Positions 52,808 through 62,110 of a stretch of DNA of 64,000 nucleotides are shown here, piece after piece. The translations under genes and the position numbers were made by a program. The stretch lies in NCBI GenBank assembly GCA_964498725.1, contig CAZCHS010000007.1, positions 4,995-68,994 on the forward strand, written 5' to 3'. Numbering within the stretch: the first letter of the stretch is position 1; each line of letters begins with the position of its first letter. Origin of the DNA: JAFGTP01 sp964498725. GTDB lineage: Bacteria > Fidelibacterota > UBA2242 > JAFGTP01. The notes under the pieces were generated by a model. The model was given only the letters and a program-made list of their open reading frames with translations. It had not been told where the DNA came from and made no database searches.

Positions 52808-53761
52808 ATGTCAACCACTCTTCCATTTCCCATTGACCACAGATATTACCGGTATTCCCATTACATCAGAAAAAAGTTTGGCGCAAAGGTTTTTCGTATT
52901 GGACTGGATTGCGGGTTTACCTGTCCGGTACGGGACGGGTCAATCGCCACCGGCGGATGCCTCTATTGCAATAATGCCAGTTTCAGCGCTGGCGGAAGCA
53001 ACACGGTTTTATCGGTTCGAAGACAAATCCAGACCAGGCTGGATCAAACAGCCAACAATAAAAAATACAAATCCGGGAAATTTCTGGCCTATTTTCAAAG
53101 TTTCACCAACACTTATGCAACGGTTGACAGATTGGAAAAATTGTACAGGGAAGCATTGGATTTTCCGGAGATCGTCGGGCTTTGCATCGGCACACGGCCG
53201 GATTGTTTGCCTGATGATGTACTGGAATTGCTGGCAGAGATTGCCAAAGACCATTATGTGAGCCTGGAGTTAGGCATTGAATCGATTTATGACAAAACCC
53301 TGGAATGGGTGAATCGCGGCCATGATTTCGACACTACCCGTTCCGGGATTGAAAGAGCGGCTGCCAAAGGACTCAATGTCAGCGGCCATTATATTTTTGG
53401 TTTCCCCACTGAAAGCCGGGAAGAAATGGTGCAATCCGCCGGAATCCTCAACCCGCTACCTTTGACCGGTTTGAAAATCCACCATCTGCACATCGTCAGG
53501 AATACGAAACTGGCAGATTTTTACAAAAGGGAACCTTTTCATTTATTCACTGAGGAGGAATGGGTGCTGTTTGCCGCGGATTTTTTAGAAGCCTTACGGC
53601 CGGATATTGTGATTGAGCGATTGGTGGGCGACGCTATGGGAGACACACTGATGGCGCCGGTATGGCAATCACCCAAAACACAAATTTTGGAACACATCCG
53701 GCAAGAATTGAAAGAAAGAAATTCACACCAGGGAGGAAGAGTTGAAAACCGGTCAATATGA
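52808..53761 (+). CDS. TIGR01212-type radical SAM protein (YtqA/YhcC-like)
   Basis: About 317 aa. The radical SAM core begins with RIGLDCGFTCPVRDGS and GGCLYCNNASFS, which holds the cluster cysteines in the unusual spacing of the TIGR01212 family; SLELGIESIYDKTLEWVNRG, GLNVSGHYIFGFPTE and LTGLKIHHLHIVRNT follow. The reaction of this family is not settled. The frame is open from 52757, overlapping the GT2 gene, but ATG 52808 directly precedes the family N-terminus. The next start overlaps its end by 20 bp. Confidence 0.92.
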   Translation: MSTTLPFPIDHRYYRYSHYIRKKFGAKVFRIGLDCGFTCPVRDGSIATGGCLYCNNASFSAGGSNTVLSVRRQIQTRLDQTANNKKYKSGKFLAYFQSFTNTYATVDRLEKLYREALDFPEIVGLCIGTRPDCLPDDVLELLAEIAKDHYVSLELGIESIYDKTLEWVNRGHDFDTTRSGIERAAAKGLNVSGHYIFGFPTESREEMVQSAGILNPLPLTGLKIHHLHIVRNTKLADFYKREPFHLFTEEEWVLFAADFLEALRPDIVIERLVGDAMGDTLMAPVWQSPKTQILEHIRQELKERNSHQGGRVENRSI

Positions 53762-54578
53762 AATATCAATCATTAATGCCGGTTTCCTAGCCATGGATTG
53801 TGGCGCTGTCTTTGGTGTGGTCCCGAAAGCGCTTTGGCAGCGGCAGGTTCAGTGTGATGAAAAAAACCGGATGCTCATGTCATTAAACTGTCTGCTGCTG
53901 GAATCCGCCGGAAGAAAGATACTCGTAGACACCGGTTTAGGCAATGGACTGGGTGAAAAATTACGGAAAATATACAATATTCAGGATAATACATCGATTG
54001 CTGATTCTTTGGCTGAAAAGGGATTGAAGCCGGAAGATATCACCGATGTTTTGGTGACGCATTTGCATTTTGACCATGCCGGCGGACTGATAGATCATCC
54101 CACAAAAGAGCCTTTTTTCCGGAATGCCCGCTATTATACCGGTAAACAACAATTTCAGTGGGCGCAATCGCCGTCGCTGATTGACCGCGCCAGTTACAAA
54201 AAGCGCAATTATATGCCCCTATACGAATCGGGCCGACTGCAATTGCTGAAACCCGGTGAGCAGCCCTTTGACAATATTCGGCTTTACCAAACTACCGGGC
54301 ACACACCGGGAATGATTACTCTGGAAATTAATGATAACCAGAGCCCGGTCTACTACTGCACTGATATATTTCCCACCCATTTCCATATACCGGTAAATTA
54401 TATTTCCGCTTATGATCTTCATCCTCTTGACCTACTGCGGGAAAAACAATTTTTCCTGAAAAAAATCCAAAAAAATAAAGGAATTCTGATTTTCCCACAC
54501 GACCCTTTATTGGCAGCGGCATCGGTTGCAAATGTAAATAATGATTACCAAATTAATAAAACTTATAAGACAATCTGA
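53742..54578 (+). CDS. Metallo-beta-lactamase-fold hydrolase
   Basis: 278 aa. The metal-binding motif VTHLHFDHAGGL (HxHxDH) is near residues 105-116, preceded by ILVDTGLGNGLG, and followed by TTGHTPGMITLE and YYCTDIFPTHFH. These give a dinuclear zinc or iron site. No signal peptide is visible. The start is TTG 53742, supported by GGGAGGA at the proper distance. Substrate unknown; lactonase-like proteins share this pattern. It overlaps the radical SAM gene by 20 bp. Confidence 0.9.
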   Translation: MKTGQYEISIINAGFLAMDCGAVFGVVPKALWQRQVQCDEKNRMLMSLNCLLLESAGRKILVDTGLGNGLGEKLRKIYNIQDNTSIADSLAEKGLKPEDITDVLVTHLHFDHAGGLIDHPTKEPFFRNARYYTGKQQFQWAQSPSLIDRASYKKRNYMPLYESGRLQLLKPGEQPFDNIRLYQTTGHTPGMITLEINDNQSPVYYCTDIFPTHFHIPVNYISAYDLHPLDLLREKQFFLKKIQKNKGILIFPHDPLLAAASVANVNNDYQINKTYKTI

Positions 54579-54589
54579 AAAGACGAGAT

Positions 54590-55741
54590 ATGAGCGAAAA
54601 AGTATTAATATGTGATGATGAAATCCAGCTGACAAAAGTCTTCAAAGCCATTATTGAAAATGAAGGCTATGAATGTGACACGGTTTATAATGGTGAGGAC
54701 GCCATTTATAAGGTTTTTGAAAAAGAGTATGATCTGATTTTACTGGATGTGCAAATGCCCGGTTTGAATGGATTTGAGGTCTGTACTGCTATCAAAAAAA
54801 ATGAGAAAAGCAAGGATATACCAGTGCTTTTTCTGACAGGATTACGTGATTATGAAAGCCGGCTGAAAGGGCTTCAGGTGGGAGCCAATGATTTCATTTC
54901 CAAGCCGGTAGAAGCGCCGGAACTGATCCTGCGGGTCAAAAATATGCTTAAGATCCGGGAATACTCAAAATTCCTGAAAAAATATAATATTACCCTGGAA
55001 GAGGAGATTGAAAAGAAAACCGGTGAAATTCGCCGTATGAATGAAGACCTGATACTGGCTAATGAAAGAATCAAAGCGGCCTATATTGATACCATTTATC
55101 GTCTCTCAATGGCAGCGGAATACAAGGACAGCGATACAACGGAACATTTGCTGCGGATCAGCTCCCTTTCGTCCTTGTTTACATCGATTCTGGGCATGAC
55201 GGTGGAGGAGGTGGAAAGAATGTATTTTGCTTCGCCAATGCATGATATTGGGAAGATTGGTATTCCCAGCGAGATTTTGCTGAAAAAAGGAAAACTTACC
55301 GACGATGAATTTAATGTCATTCAGCGGCATACACTGATCGGCGGAGAATTGCTTAAAAATTCTGATTCGGCCATTATCAAATATGCCGCATCTATCGCTG
55401 AATCCCACCACGAAAAATATAATGGTACCGGCTATCCCCGGGGCATTAAAGGCCAAGAAATTCCCCTGGAAGGACGGATTGTGAAACTGGTTGATGTCTA
55501 TGATGCCCTGCGCAGTTCGCGGCCCTATAAAAAAGCGCTGACCCATCAGCAGGCGCTGGATATCATAACCAAAGGCGATAGTCGTTTGTCCCCCGATGAT
55601 TTTGATCCCGAATTACTGGATATATTCATGAAACACAGTGATGAGGTCGAGCAGCTCTTCATCGAGATCACCAAGAAAAAGATTGATTTTAAAACTGTTT
55701 TTCACAATAAGAGTTATTTGGTGAATCGAAATACCCGGTAG
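54590..55741 (+). CDS. Response regulator with HD-GYP domain
   Basis: 383 aa. Receiver domain at residues 1-120 (VLICDDEIQL; phospho-acceptor in LILLDVQMPGLNGFEV; Lys in FISKPVEAPELI), a coiled-coil linker to about 165, then HD-GYP: HDIGKIGIPSEILLKKG, HHEKYNGTGYPRGIKG and VDVYDALRSSRPYKKAL. Such proteins degrade cyclic di-GMP when phosphorylated. All HD and GYP residues are visible. It lies 11 bp after the metallo-beta-lactamase-fold gene. Confidence 0.95.
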   Translation: MSEKVLICDDEIQLTKVFKAIIENEGYECDTVYNGEDAIYKVFEKEYDLILLDVQMPGLNGFEVCTAIKKNEKSKDIPVLFLTGLRDYESRLKGLQVGANDFISKPVEAPELILRVKNMLKIREYSKFLKKYNITLEEEIEKKTGEIRRMNEDLILANERIKAAYIDTIYRLSMAAEYKDSDTTEHLLRISSLSSLFTSILGMTVEEVERMYFASPMHDIGKIGIPSEILLKKGKLTDDEFNVIQRHTLIGGELLKNSDSAIIKYAASIAESHHEKYNGTGYPRGIKGQEIPLEGRIVKLVDVYDALRSSRPYKKALTHQQALDIITKGDSRLSPDDFDPELLDIFMKHSDEVEQLFIEITKKKIDFKTVFHNKSYLVNRNTR

Positions 55742-56043
55742 AATTTTCTATAAAATGAGAAAACAGACTTTCTTTTCTGTAAGTTTAGGAAAATCGCCGG
55801 AATTGGCGAGGGCTATAATTATTTCTATATGACTAAAGGATGAATTTAAAATTTGCCGGTAATCAGGAAATCTGACATAGCTATGAAGAGCCGGCGGGAT
55901 CGGAAAAATTATAATCTTTTCTTAAATCAGCGGAAAAGAAAAATAATCAATTTATTGACAATAAAACAGACCAATGGCATGTTGTTTGTTGATGCTCATT
56001 GGATTTTTACACTTACTAAAAATGAAATTAGGGAGATTTTGTA
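55742..56043. other. Intergenic region upstream of the methylmalonyl-CoA module
   Basis: About 300 bp. A 63-codon frame starting at TTG 55853 has no family resemblance and no ribosome site. No cobalamin-riboswitch-like core is recognisable. TTGACA occurs at about 55956, but a matching -10 box is not evident. A GGGAGA ribosome site precedes 56044. The stretch probably holds the promoter of the mutase operon. Confidence 0.35.
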
Positions 56044-57717
56044 ATGCCTGACAAATCAAAACTGAAACAGGAAAAAGAACGATGGGAGTCAACGACTGTT
56101 AAAAAGGTCACCGATCGTTTTCCTGAACGACAAGAAGAGTTTACAACCGGTTCATGGTTGCCGTTAAAAAGATTGAGCATCCCCGAAGAAGGCGATGCTG
56201 GAAAATATATGGAAAAGCTCGGTTTTCCGGGAGAATATCCTTTTACACGGGGTGTTCAGCCCACAATGTATCGCGGCCGTTTCTGGACCATGCGTCAGTA
56301 TGCCGGCTTTGGCACAGCTGAAGAATCCAATGCCCGTTACAAATATTTGTTAAATGCCGGACAGACGGGACTTTCGGTTGCCTTTGATTTACCGACCCAG
56401 ATCGGCTATGATTCCGACGCGCCGGAATCTATCGGCGAAGTAGGGAAAGTCGGTGTTGCCATTGATTCTCTTCGGGACATGGAAATTTTGTTTGACGGTA
56501 TTCCCCTGGATAAAGTCTCCACTTCTATGACTATCAACGCGCCCGCTTCCGTATTGCTGGCTTTTTATATCGCTGTAGCGGAAAAGCAGGGGGTTTCCAA
56601 AGACAAGATCAATGGCACGATACAAAATGATATTTTGAAAGAATATATTGCCCGGGGCACCTATATTTTTCCGCCGAAACCATCGCTGCGTCTGATCACC
56701 AATATTTTTGATTATTGCTCCAAAGAAGTGCCGAAATGGAACACCATCAGTATTTCCGGCTACCATATTCGCGAAGCCGGTTCCACCGCTGCCCAGGAAG
56801 TTGCCTTTACCCTGGCTGACGGTATTGAATATGTTAAGGCGGCTCTGAATACAGGAATGGATATTGATGTCTTTGCCAAACGCTTGTCCTTCTTTTTTAA
56901 TGCTCACAATGACCTGCTGGAGGAAGTGGCGAAATTTCGCGCTGCCAGGCGTATTTGGGCGAAGTTGATGAAGGAAAAATTTGGCGCCAAATCCGCTAAA
57001 TCCATGTGCCTGCGCTTTCATACCCAGACCGGCGGCAGTACCTTGACAGCCCAGCAGCCGGACAACAATATCGTGCGCGTCGCAATTCAAACCCTGGCCG
57101 CTGTCATGGGTGGCACACAGTCTTTGCATACGAATTCCCGTGATGAAGCCCTGGGGTTGCCAACCGAACAATCAGTACAGATCGCGCTCAGAACCCAACA
57201 GATCGTGGCCCATGAATCCGGTGTCGCCAACACTGTTGATCCCCTGGCCGGTTCCTATGTGGTTGAAGAACTGACCGACAAGATTGAAGAAGAAGTCTGG
57301 AATACACTGGATAAAATTGAAGAAATCGGCGGTATGGTCAAAGCCATTGAAAAAGGCTTTGTGCAGAAACAGGTACAGGATTCCGCTTATAAATATCAAA
57401 AAGAAGTGGAAAGTGGTGAACGGGTGATCATTGGTGTCAATAAATTTCAAACGAAAAAAGAGATTCCTGACGATATTCTGGAAGTCAATCCAAAATTACG
57501 CGAAGTCCAGACCCAAAAAATTGCCGAAGTTAAAAAAGAACGAAATAATGAATTGGTAAAAGAAAAATTGAAAGCCCTGGAAAAAGGCGCGGCTGATCCG
57601 GGTGTAAACCTGATGCCGTTAATCCTTGATGCCGCCCGCGAATACGCGACACTGGGCGAAATTTGCAATGTTCTGCGCAAAGAATTTGGTGAATACCAGG
57701 AATCAATTGTACTGTAA
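56044..57717 (+). CDS. Methylmalonyl-CoA mutase, large (catalytic) subunit
   Basis: 557 aa, the substrate-binding barrel of the split-type mutase that interconverts succinyl-CoA and (R)-methylmalonyl-CoA. Typical segments: RGVQPTMYRGRFWTMRQYAG, GLSVAFDLPTQIGYDSDAP, NTISISGYHIREAGSTAAQE, RFHTQTGGSTLTAQQPDNNI and QSLHTNSRDEALGLPTEQSV. The B12-binding domain is encoded separately 16 bp downstream, as in archaea and many anaerobes. It opens the methylmalonyl-CoA gene cluster. Confidence 0.96.
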   Translation: MPDKSKLKQEKERWESTTVKKVTDRFPERQEEFTTGSWLPLKRLSIPEEGDAGKYMEKLGFPGEYPFTRGVQPTMYRGRFWTMRQYAGFGTAEESNARYKYLLNAGQTGLSVAFDLPTQIGYDSDAPESIGEVGKVGVAIDSLRDMEILFDGIPLDKVSTSMTINAPASVLLAFYIAVAEKQGVSKDKINGTIQNDILKEYIARGTYIFPPKPSLRLITNIFDYCSKEVPKWNTISISGYHIREAGSTAAQEVAFTLADGIEYVKAALNTGMDIDVFAKRLSFFFNAHNDLLEEVAKFRAARRIWAKLMKEKFGAKSAKSMCLRFHTQTGGSTLTAQQPDNNIVRVAIQTLAAVMGGTQSLHTNSRDEALGLPTEQSVQIALRTQQIVAHESGVANTVDPLAGSYVVEELTDKIEEEVWNTLDKIEEIGGMVKAIEKGFVQKQVQDSAYKYQKEVESGERVIIGVNKFQTKKEIPDDILEVNPKLREVQTQKIAEVKKERNNELVKEKLKALEKGAADPGVNLMPLILDAAREYATLGEICNVLRKEFGEYQESIVL

Positions 57718-57733
57718 CGGAAGGGAAAGAGAA

Positions 57734-58123
57734 ATGTCAAAAAATATACGAATACTGATTGCAAAACCCGGTCTTGACGGCCATGACAGAGGCGCAAAAT
57801 ATGTCGCCAGGGCGCTGAAAGATGAAGGGTATGAAGTTATCTATACCGGTCTCAGACAGACACCGGACAGCATTGTCAATACTGCGATCCAGGAAGATGT
57901 TCAATATGTCGGATTGAGTTTGTTATCCGGCGCCCATAAAGAATTGTTTCCGGAAGTGGTGAAAAAATTAAAAGAACAAGATGCTGATGATATCATTGTT
58001 TTTGGTGGTGGCGTTATTCCGGAAAAGGATGTTTCCTTTTTAAAGAATAATGGCGTAAAGGCAGTTTTCACACCAGGCACGCCGATCAAAGATGTGATCG
58101 ATTTTATTGAATCAACCAAATAA
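57734..58123 (+). CDS. Methylmalonyl-CoA mutase, small (cobalamin-binding) subunit
   Basis: 129 aa. LIAKPGLDGHDRGAKYVARA carries the DxHxxG motif whose histidine ligates cobalt. SLLSGAH and FGGGVIPEKD, plus FTPGTPIKDVIDF, complete the B12-binding fold. An in-frame upstream start (57626) exists inside the large-subunit gene, but ATG 57734 has GGAAGGGA upstream and gives the usual length. Confidence 0.95.
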   Translation: MSKNIRILIAKPGLDGHDRGAKYVARALKDEGYEVIYTGLRQTPDSIVNTAIQEDVQYVGLSLLSGAHKELFPEVVKKLKEQDADDIIVFGGGVIPEKDVSFLKNNGVKAVFTPGTPIKDVIDFIESTK

Positions 58124-58136
58124 ATATTAATCCGGG

Positions 58137-58181
58137 TATCCACTTGTGATTACTGAAAATTATAAGTGGATAGCTGTTTTT
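58137..58181 (+). terminator. Possible terminator between mutase and meaB
   Basis: TATCCACTT and AAGTGGATA form a perfect 9-bp stem around an 18-base loop, followed by GCTGTTTTT. The weak T-run and the long loop suggest attenuation at most. Confidence 0.55.
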
Positions 58182-58195
58182 AGAAAATCATTTTT

Positions 58196-59137
58196 ATGGA
58201 ATTAGTGAAAAAAGTGCTTGAGGGAGATATTCGCGCGGTAGCAAAAGCCATTTCAATGGTGGAAAATGATGCTGAAGGCAAGGAGGCATTTATCGATGCC
58301 ATCTATCCGGAATGCGGCCATGCCGTAGTCTGGGGCGTAACCGGTCCGCCCGGTGCCGGCAAGAGCACCTTGGTAGACAAATTAATTGACCGTGAATTGA
58401 AAAAGGGCAAAAAGGTCGCTGTTGTGGCGGTTGATCCCAGTTCGCCCTTCTCAGGCGGTGCTGTTTTGGGGGATCGTCTCAGAATGCAGAGCCATGCCAC
58501 CAATCCGAATGTTTTTATCCGGTCCATGGCTTCCCGCGGCCATCTGGGCGGTGTGGCCGGTGCTACGACTGATGCTGTGCGGGTATTGGATGCCGCCGGT
58601 TATGATCTGATCATCATCGAATCCATCGGTGTCGGCCAGACAGAAATTGAGATCATCGAGATTGCTGATATCGTTCTCCTGGTTTTGGTGCCGGGCATGG
58701 GCGATGAAATTCAGGCCATGAAAGCCGGAGTTATGGAAATCGGCGATATTTACGTACTCAATAAAAAGGACTATGACGGCGTTGATAAGCTGGAAGCGGA
58801 AGTCAATTATATGCTCAGTTTGAAAAGTGATGATGACCACCCCAATCCGGTGGTAAAAACCTCCGCTGTAGATAGTGACGGTATTGATGAACTGGTTGAC
58901 GCCACGGAAAAGTATTTGCAGCATCTACAAAAAACAGATCAGTTGCATCACAAACGTAAAAAACGGGTCAAAGAAGAAATTAACCAGATATTGTCCGCCA
59001 AAATAATGGCGGCAGTGAATGAATATCTGGAAACTGATAAAAATATCAATCAATGGGCTGAAAAACTTATCAAGGGTGAGATCAGCCCTTACTCATTCTT
59101 TGATGAAAAAATTCGAAAATTTGTGAAGGAGTCATAA
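58196..59137 (+). CDS. meaB: Methylmalonyl-CoA mutase-associated GTPase MeaB
   Basis: 313-aa G3E-family GTPase that protects the mutase and gates loading of adenosylcobalamin. Walker A GVTGPPGAGKSTLVDKL lies near residues 45-61, then VVAVDPSSPFSGGAVLGDR, RSMASRGHLGGVAGAT, IIESIGVGQTEIEI and YVLNKKDYDGVD (NKKD base-recognition motif). The start overlaps no neighbour; the epimerase gene begins at its last base. Confidence 0.95.
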   Translation: MELVKKVLEGDIRAVAKAISMVENDAEGKEAFIDAIYPECGHAVVWGVTGPPGAGKSTLVDKLIDRELKKGKKVAVVAVDPSSPFSGGAVLGDRLRMQSHATNPNVFIRSMASRGHLGGVAGATTDAVRVLDAAGYDLIIIESIGVGQTEIEIIEIADIVLLVLVPGMGDEIQAMKAGVMEIGDIYVLNKKDYDGVDKLEAEVNYMLSLKSDDDHPNPVVKTSAVDSDGIDELVDATEKYLQHLQKTDQLHHKRKKRVKEEINQILSAKIMAAVNEYLETDKNINQWAEKLIKGEISPYSFFDEKIRKFVKES

Positions 59138-59541
59138 TGTTAAGTCAAATCAATCATATTGGAATAGCGGTTAAATCACTGGATGACCATATTCCCTTTT
59201 ACAAGGATGTGCTAAAGATGGAATTTGCCGGAACCGAAGAAGTGGCGGAACAAAAAGTAAAAGTAGCCATGTTCAAAATCGGTGAAGCCAAAATCGAACT
59301 GCTGGAACCCACCAGTGATGAGAGTCCCATTGCCAAATTCATTGAGAAAAAAGGCGAAGGCATTCATCATATTGCCTATCAGACTGATGATATTGAAGGT
59401 GAAATCAAAAATATTCAGGATAATGATCTGCGTATGATTGACAAAACTCCGCGAATGGGTGCCCATGATACGAAGATCGCCTTCATCCATCCGAAAGCTT
59501 CCGGTAAAGTGCTGACAGAATTAACAGAAATAAAAAAATGA
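59137..59541 (+). CDS. mce: Methylmalonyl-CoA epimerase
   Basis: 134-aa vicinal-oxygen-chelate enzyme that interconverts (S)- and (R)-methylmalonyl-CoA. Metal ligands are in INHIGIAVKSLDDHIPFY (His), GEGIHHIAYQTDDIEGEI (His) and VLTELTEI near the C-terminus (Glu); IELLEPTSDESPIAKFIEKK is conserved in the family. It overlaps meaB by one base. Confidence 0.95.
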   Translation: MLSQINHIGIAVKSLDDHIPFYKDVLKMEFAGTEEVAEQKVKVAMFKIGEAKIELLEPTSDESPIAKFIEKKGEGIHHIAYQTDDIEGEIKNIQDNDLRMIDKTPRMGAHDTKIAFIHPKASGKVLTELTEIKK

Positions 59542-59547
59542 TCCTGG

Positions 59548-59601
59548 TTGGAGTGAACCGGTCAGCTTGGTTCATGCATTAACACGGTTAATGCACTCCA
59601 A
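59548..59601. repeat. Palindromic element able to form a three-way junction
   Basis: Outer arms TTGGAGTG and CACTCCAA are perfect complements. Between them lie two further hairpins, TGAACC...GGTTCA and GCATTAAC-ACG-GTTAATGC. The element sits between the epimerase gene and the decarboxylase operon. Confidence 0.8.
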
Positions 59602-59701
59602 AGTGAGAACTACAATAAATCAAAAACTGATTTATATATTATTCAAAAAGCTGTAACTTTGCGGTTTCATTAAAATTGGGAAAATAGATTAAGGAGCAAT
59701 A

Positions 59702-61252
59702 ATGAGCAGGGAAAGAAAAATCCTTGAACTGAAGGAAAAAATTGAAAATGCAAAACTGGGCGGTGGTCAGGCGCGTATTGACAAACAGCACCAAAAGGGT
59801 AAACTGACAGCCCGTGAACGGGTTCAGATTTTGCTGGATGAAAACAGTTTTGAGGAACTGGATGCTTTTAAACTTCACGACTGTTCTGATTTTGGAATGG
59901 AAAAGAAAAAAATATTAGGCGACGGAGTTGTCACTGGTTACGGTAGTATTGACGGACGCCTGGTGTTTGTCTATTCCTTTGATTTTACAGTGCTGGGTGG
60001 GTCACTCTCCAAAACTGTGGCGGAAAAAATCGTCAAAGTCCAGGAAATGGCCATGAAAACCGGCTCTCCGATCATTGGTATTAATGATTCCGGTGGCGCC
60101 AGAATCCAGGAAGGTGTTGATTCACTGGCGGGATATACAGATATTTTTACCAATAATATTTTAGCTTCCGGCGTTATACCCCAGATCAGCGCAATTGTTG
60201 GCCCCTGTGCCGGCGGCGCGGTTTATTCACCGGCGCTTACCGATTATATCTTCATGGTTAGAAAAACAGCCTATATGTTTCTGACCGGTCCGAAAATCGT
60301 CAAGAGTGTAACTCACGAAGATGTGACTGCTGAAGAATTAGGTGGCGCTGATACCCATGGTACCAAAAGCGGTGTGACACACTTTACCTATGATGATGAA
60401 AAAGCGCTTTTCGAAGGCATTCGCGAATTGGTCAAATATTTACCGCAAAATAATACGGAAGAATCTCCTTTTCAGGCGACACAGGACCCTGTGAACCGAA
60501 TTGAAGAAGACCTCAATTACCTGGTGCCGGAAGATCCCAATAAACCTTATGATATGCATTCCATCATCGAAAAAATTGTAGATGACGGACAGTTTCTGGA
60601 AGTCCAGAAAGATTTTGCCGCCAATTTGCTGGTTGGCTTTGCCCGGCTGAATGGTAAAGCTGTGGGAATCGTCGGCAACCAGCCGAAAGTAATGGCCGGT
60701 GTGCTGGACTGTAATTCATCCAACAAGGGCGCCCGTTTTGTGCGCTTCTGTGATGCCTTTAATATTCCGATCATCACTTTTGAAGATGTGCCGGGATTTA
60801 TGCCGGGAACCGCCCAGGAATTTGCAGGAATCATTAAAAACGGCGCGAAAATGCTGTATGCTTACGGGGAAGCGACAGTTCCGAAAATTACAGTCATTAC
60901 CCGTAAAGGTTACGGTGGTGCTTTTTGCGTAATGAACTCCAGAAATTTACGTGGCGACCTGAGCTATGCCTGGCCTTCAGCAGAGATTGCAGTCATGGGT
61001 CCCAAGGGCGCCAGTGAGATCATCTTCTCAAAAGATATTAAAAATGCTGATGATCCTAAAAAAATGCATGCTGAAAAGATCGAAGAATATCGTGAAAAAT
61101 TCGCCAATCCCTATGTTGCAGCCTCCAAAGGTCTGATTGATGAAGTGATCGAACCGAAAATTACCCGCTACAAATTGATCAAAGGCCTGGAAATGCTGGC
61201 CAATAAACGTGATGAAAATCCAGCGAAAAAGCATGGTAACATTCCGCTATAG
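59702..61252 (+). CDS. mmdA: Methylmalonyl-CoA decarboxylase alpha subunit (carboxyltransferase)
   Basis: 516-aa acyl-CoA carboxyltransferase. Motifs: KLTARERVQILLDENSFEEL, GINDSGGARIQEGVDSLAGY, ISAIVGPCAGGAVYSPALTD, DVPGFMPGTAQEFAGIIKNG and YGGAFCVMNSRNLRGD. In the decarboxylase it moves the carboxyl group of methylmalonyl-CoA to biotin. The same family serves propionyl-CoA carboxylase; the downstream OadG-like, biotin-carrier and OadB-like genes, and the absence of a biotin carboxylase gene, favour the sodium-pumping decarboxylase. Confidence 0.93.
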   Translation: MSRERKILELKEKIENAKLGGGQARIDKQHQKGKLTARERVQILLDENSFEELDAFKLHDCSDFGMEKKKILGDGVVTGYGSIDGRLVFVYSFDFTVLGGSLSKTVAEKIVKVQEMAMKTGSPIIGINDSGGARIQEGVDSLAGYTDIFTNNILASGVIPQISAIVGPCAGGAVYSPALTDYIFMVRKTAYMFLTGPKIVKSVTHEDVTAEELGGADTHGTKSGVTHFTYDDEKALFEGIRELVKYLPQNNTEESPFQATQDPVNRIEEDLNYLVPEDPNKPYDMHSIIEKIVDDGQFLEVQKDFAANLLVGFARLNGKAVGIVGNQPKVMAGVLDCNSSNKGARFVRFCDAFNIPIITFEDVPGFMPGTAQEFAGIIKNGAKMLYAYGEATVPKITVITRKGYGGAFCVMNSRNLRGDLSYAWPSAEIAVMGPKGASEIIFSKDIKNADDPKKMHAEKIEEYREKFANPYVAASKGLIDEVIEPKITRYKLIKGLEMLANKRDENPAKKHGNIPL

Positions 61253-61261
61253 GAGACAAAA

Positions 61262-61627
61262 ATGATTGATAAAATTATCGACAATAGTGGTCATGTAAAT
61301 TCTCTGGCAGGAATTCTTGTTGTATTTGTTGGCCTGATAGCGATTTCCCTGGCGATTGGAATATTTAATAGTGTATCAGGTTTTTTTAAAAACAAACCTA
61401 AAAGCAGCCCTAAAATTCCGGCTGAAGTAAAAGAAAAAAAATCAAAGAAAAACAGGATCAAAGAAATTCCGGAAGATGAGTTGGTGGCTATTGCTGTGGC
61501 AGTTGAAGCCTATCGAAAAATTCATTTTGATAATTTACAAAATGAAATCACTTTTACACACGGGACTGCTCAGACTGCATGGAAAATGCTGGAGAGAAAT
61601 CGAAAACCTGTTACGCGAATGAGGTAA
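61262..61627 (+). CDS. mmdD: OadG/MmdD-like small membrane subunit
   Basis: 121 aa. One membrane helix (GILVVFVGLIAISLAIGIFN) followed by a charged, Lys- and Pro-rich linker (KPKSSPKIPAEVKEKKSKKN) and a soluble tail with EDELVAIAVAVEAYRKIH, as in the OadG family. It links the carboxyltransferase to the membrane pump. It lies 9 bp after mmdA and 4 bp before the biotin-carrier gene. Confidence 0.88.
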   Translation: MIDKIIDNSGHVNSLAGILVVFVGLIAISLAIGIFNSVSGFFKNKPKSSPKIPAEVKEKKSKKNRIKEIPEDELVAIAVAVEAYRKIHFDNLQNEITFTHGTAQTAWKMLERNRKPVTRMR

Positions 61628-61631
61628 AAAA

Positions 61632-62099
61632 ATGAAAGAAAAAGAATTTACTCTGGAAATAAATGGAAAAGATTATTCCGTGATCATCAATGATTTTACT
61701 GCCACTACCGCAGAAGTTGAAGTCAATGGGAATAAATATAATGTCAATATTAAAGACCTTGGTATTGAACAGGTCGCTGATTTGAAACCCCAGTTTACAG
61801 CTACTGCAGCATCTCAGCAACAGTCTGCCGCATCCGGCGGCGCACCTGCCGAGCCTAAATTGCATAAGCCCAAATCCGTGGCGAATGCCACTGCTATTCT
61901 GTCACCATTACCGGGTTTAATTCTGAAAATTCTGGTAAAAGAAGGGGACGAAGTGAAAGCCGGCCAAAACCTGCTGATCATGGAAGCCATGAAAATGGAA
62001 AATGAAATTCAGGCCAAAACCGATGGCACTGTAACCTCAATCAATGTCAAAGAAGGCGATTCTGTCGAAGAAGGCATTGAACTGGTTTCAATAGGTTAA
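61632..62099 (+). CDS. mmdC: Biotin carboxyl carrier subunit (MmdC-like)
   Basis: 155 aa. The C-terminal biotinyl domain has ILSPLPGLILKILVKEGDEV and LLIMEAMKMENEIQA, with the biotinylated Lys near residue 121. The N-terminal region (residues 1-60) is a beta-rich domain, followed by an Ala/Gln/Pro-rich flexible linker. It carries carboxybiotin from MmdA to the membrane subunit. Confidence 0.94.
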   Translation: MKEKEFTLEINGKDYSVIINDFTATTAEVEVNGNKYNVNIKDLGIEQVADLKPQFTATAASQQQSAASGGAPAEPKLHKPKSVANATAILSPLPGLILKILVKEGDEVKAGQNLLIMEAMKMENEIQAKTDGTVTSINVKEGDSVEEGIELVSIG

Positions 62100-62110
62100 G
62101 GGGGACTGCA

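Noticed and set aside
55742..56043. Cobalamin riboswitch upstream of the mutase
   Set aside because: No B12-box-like core or suitable helices could be recognised.
55853..56044. 63-codon open frame before the mutase gene
   Set aside because: Starts with TTG, has no ribosome site and no family resemblance; likely chance.
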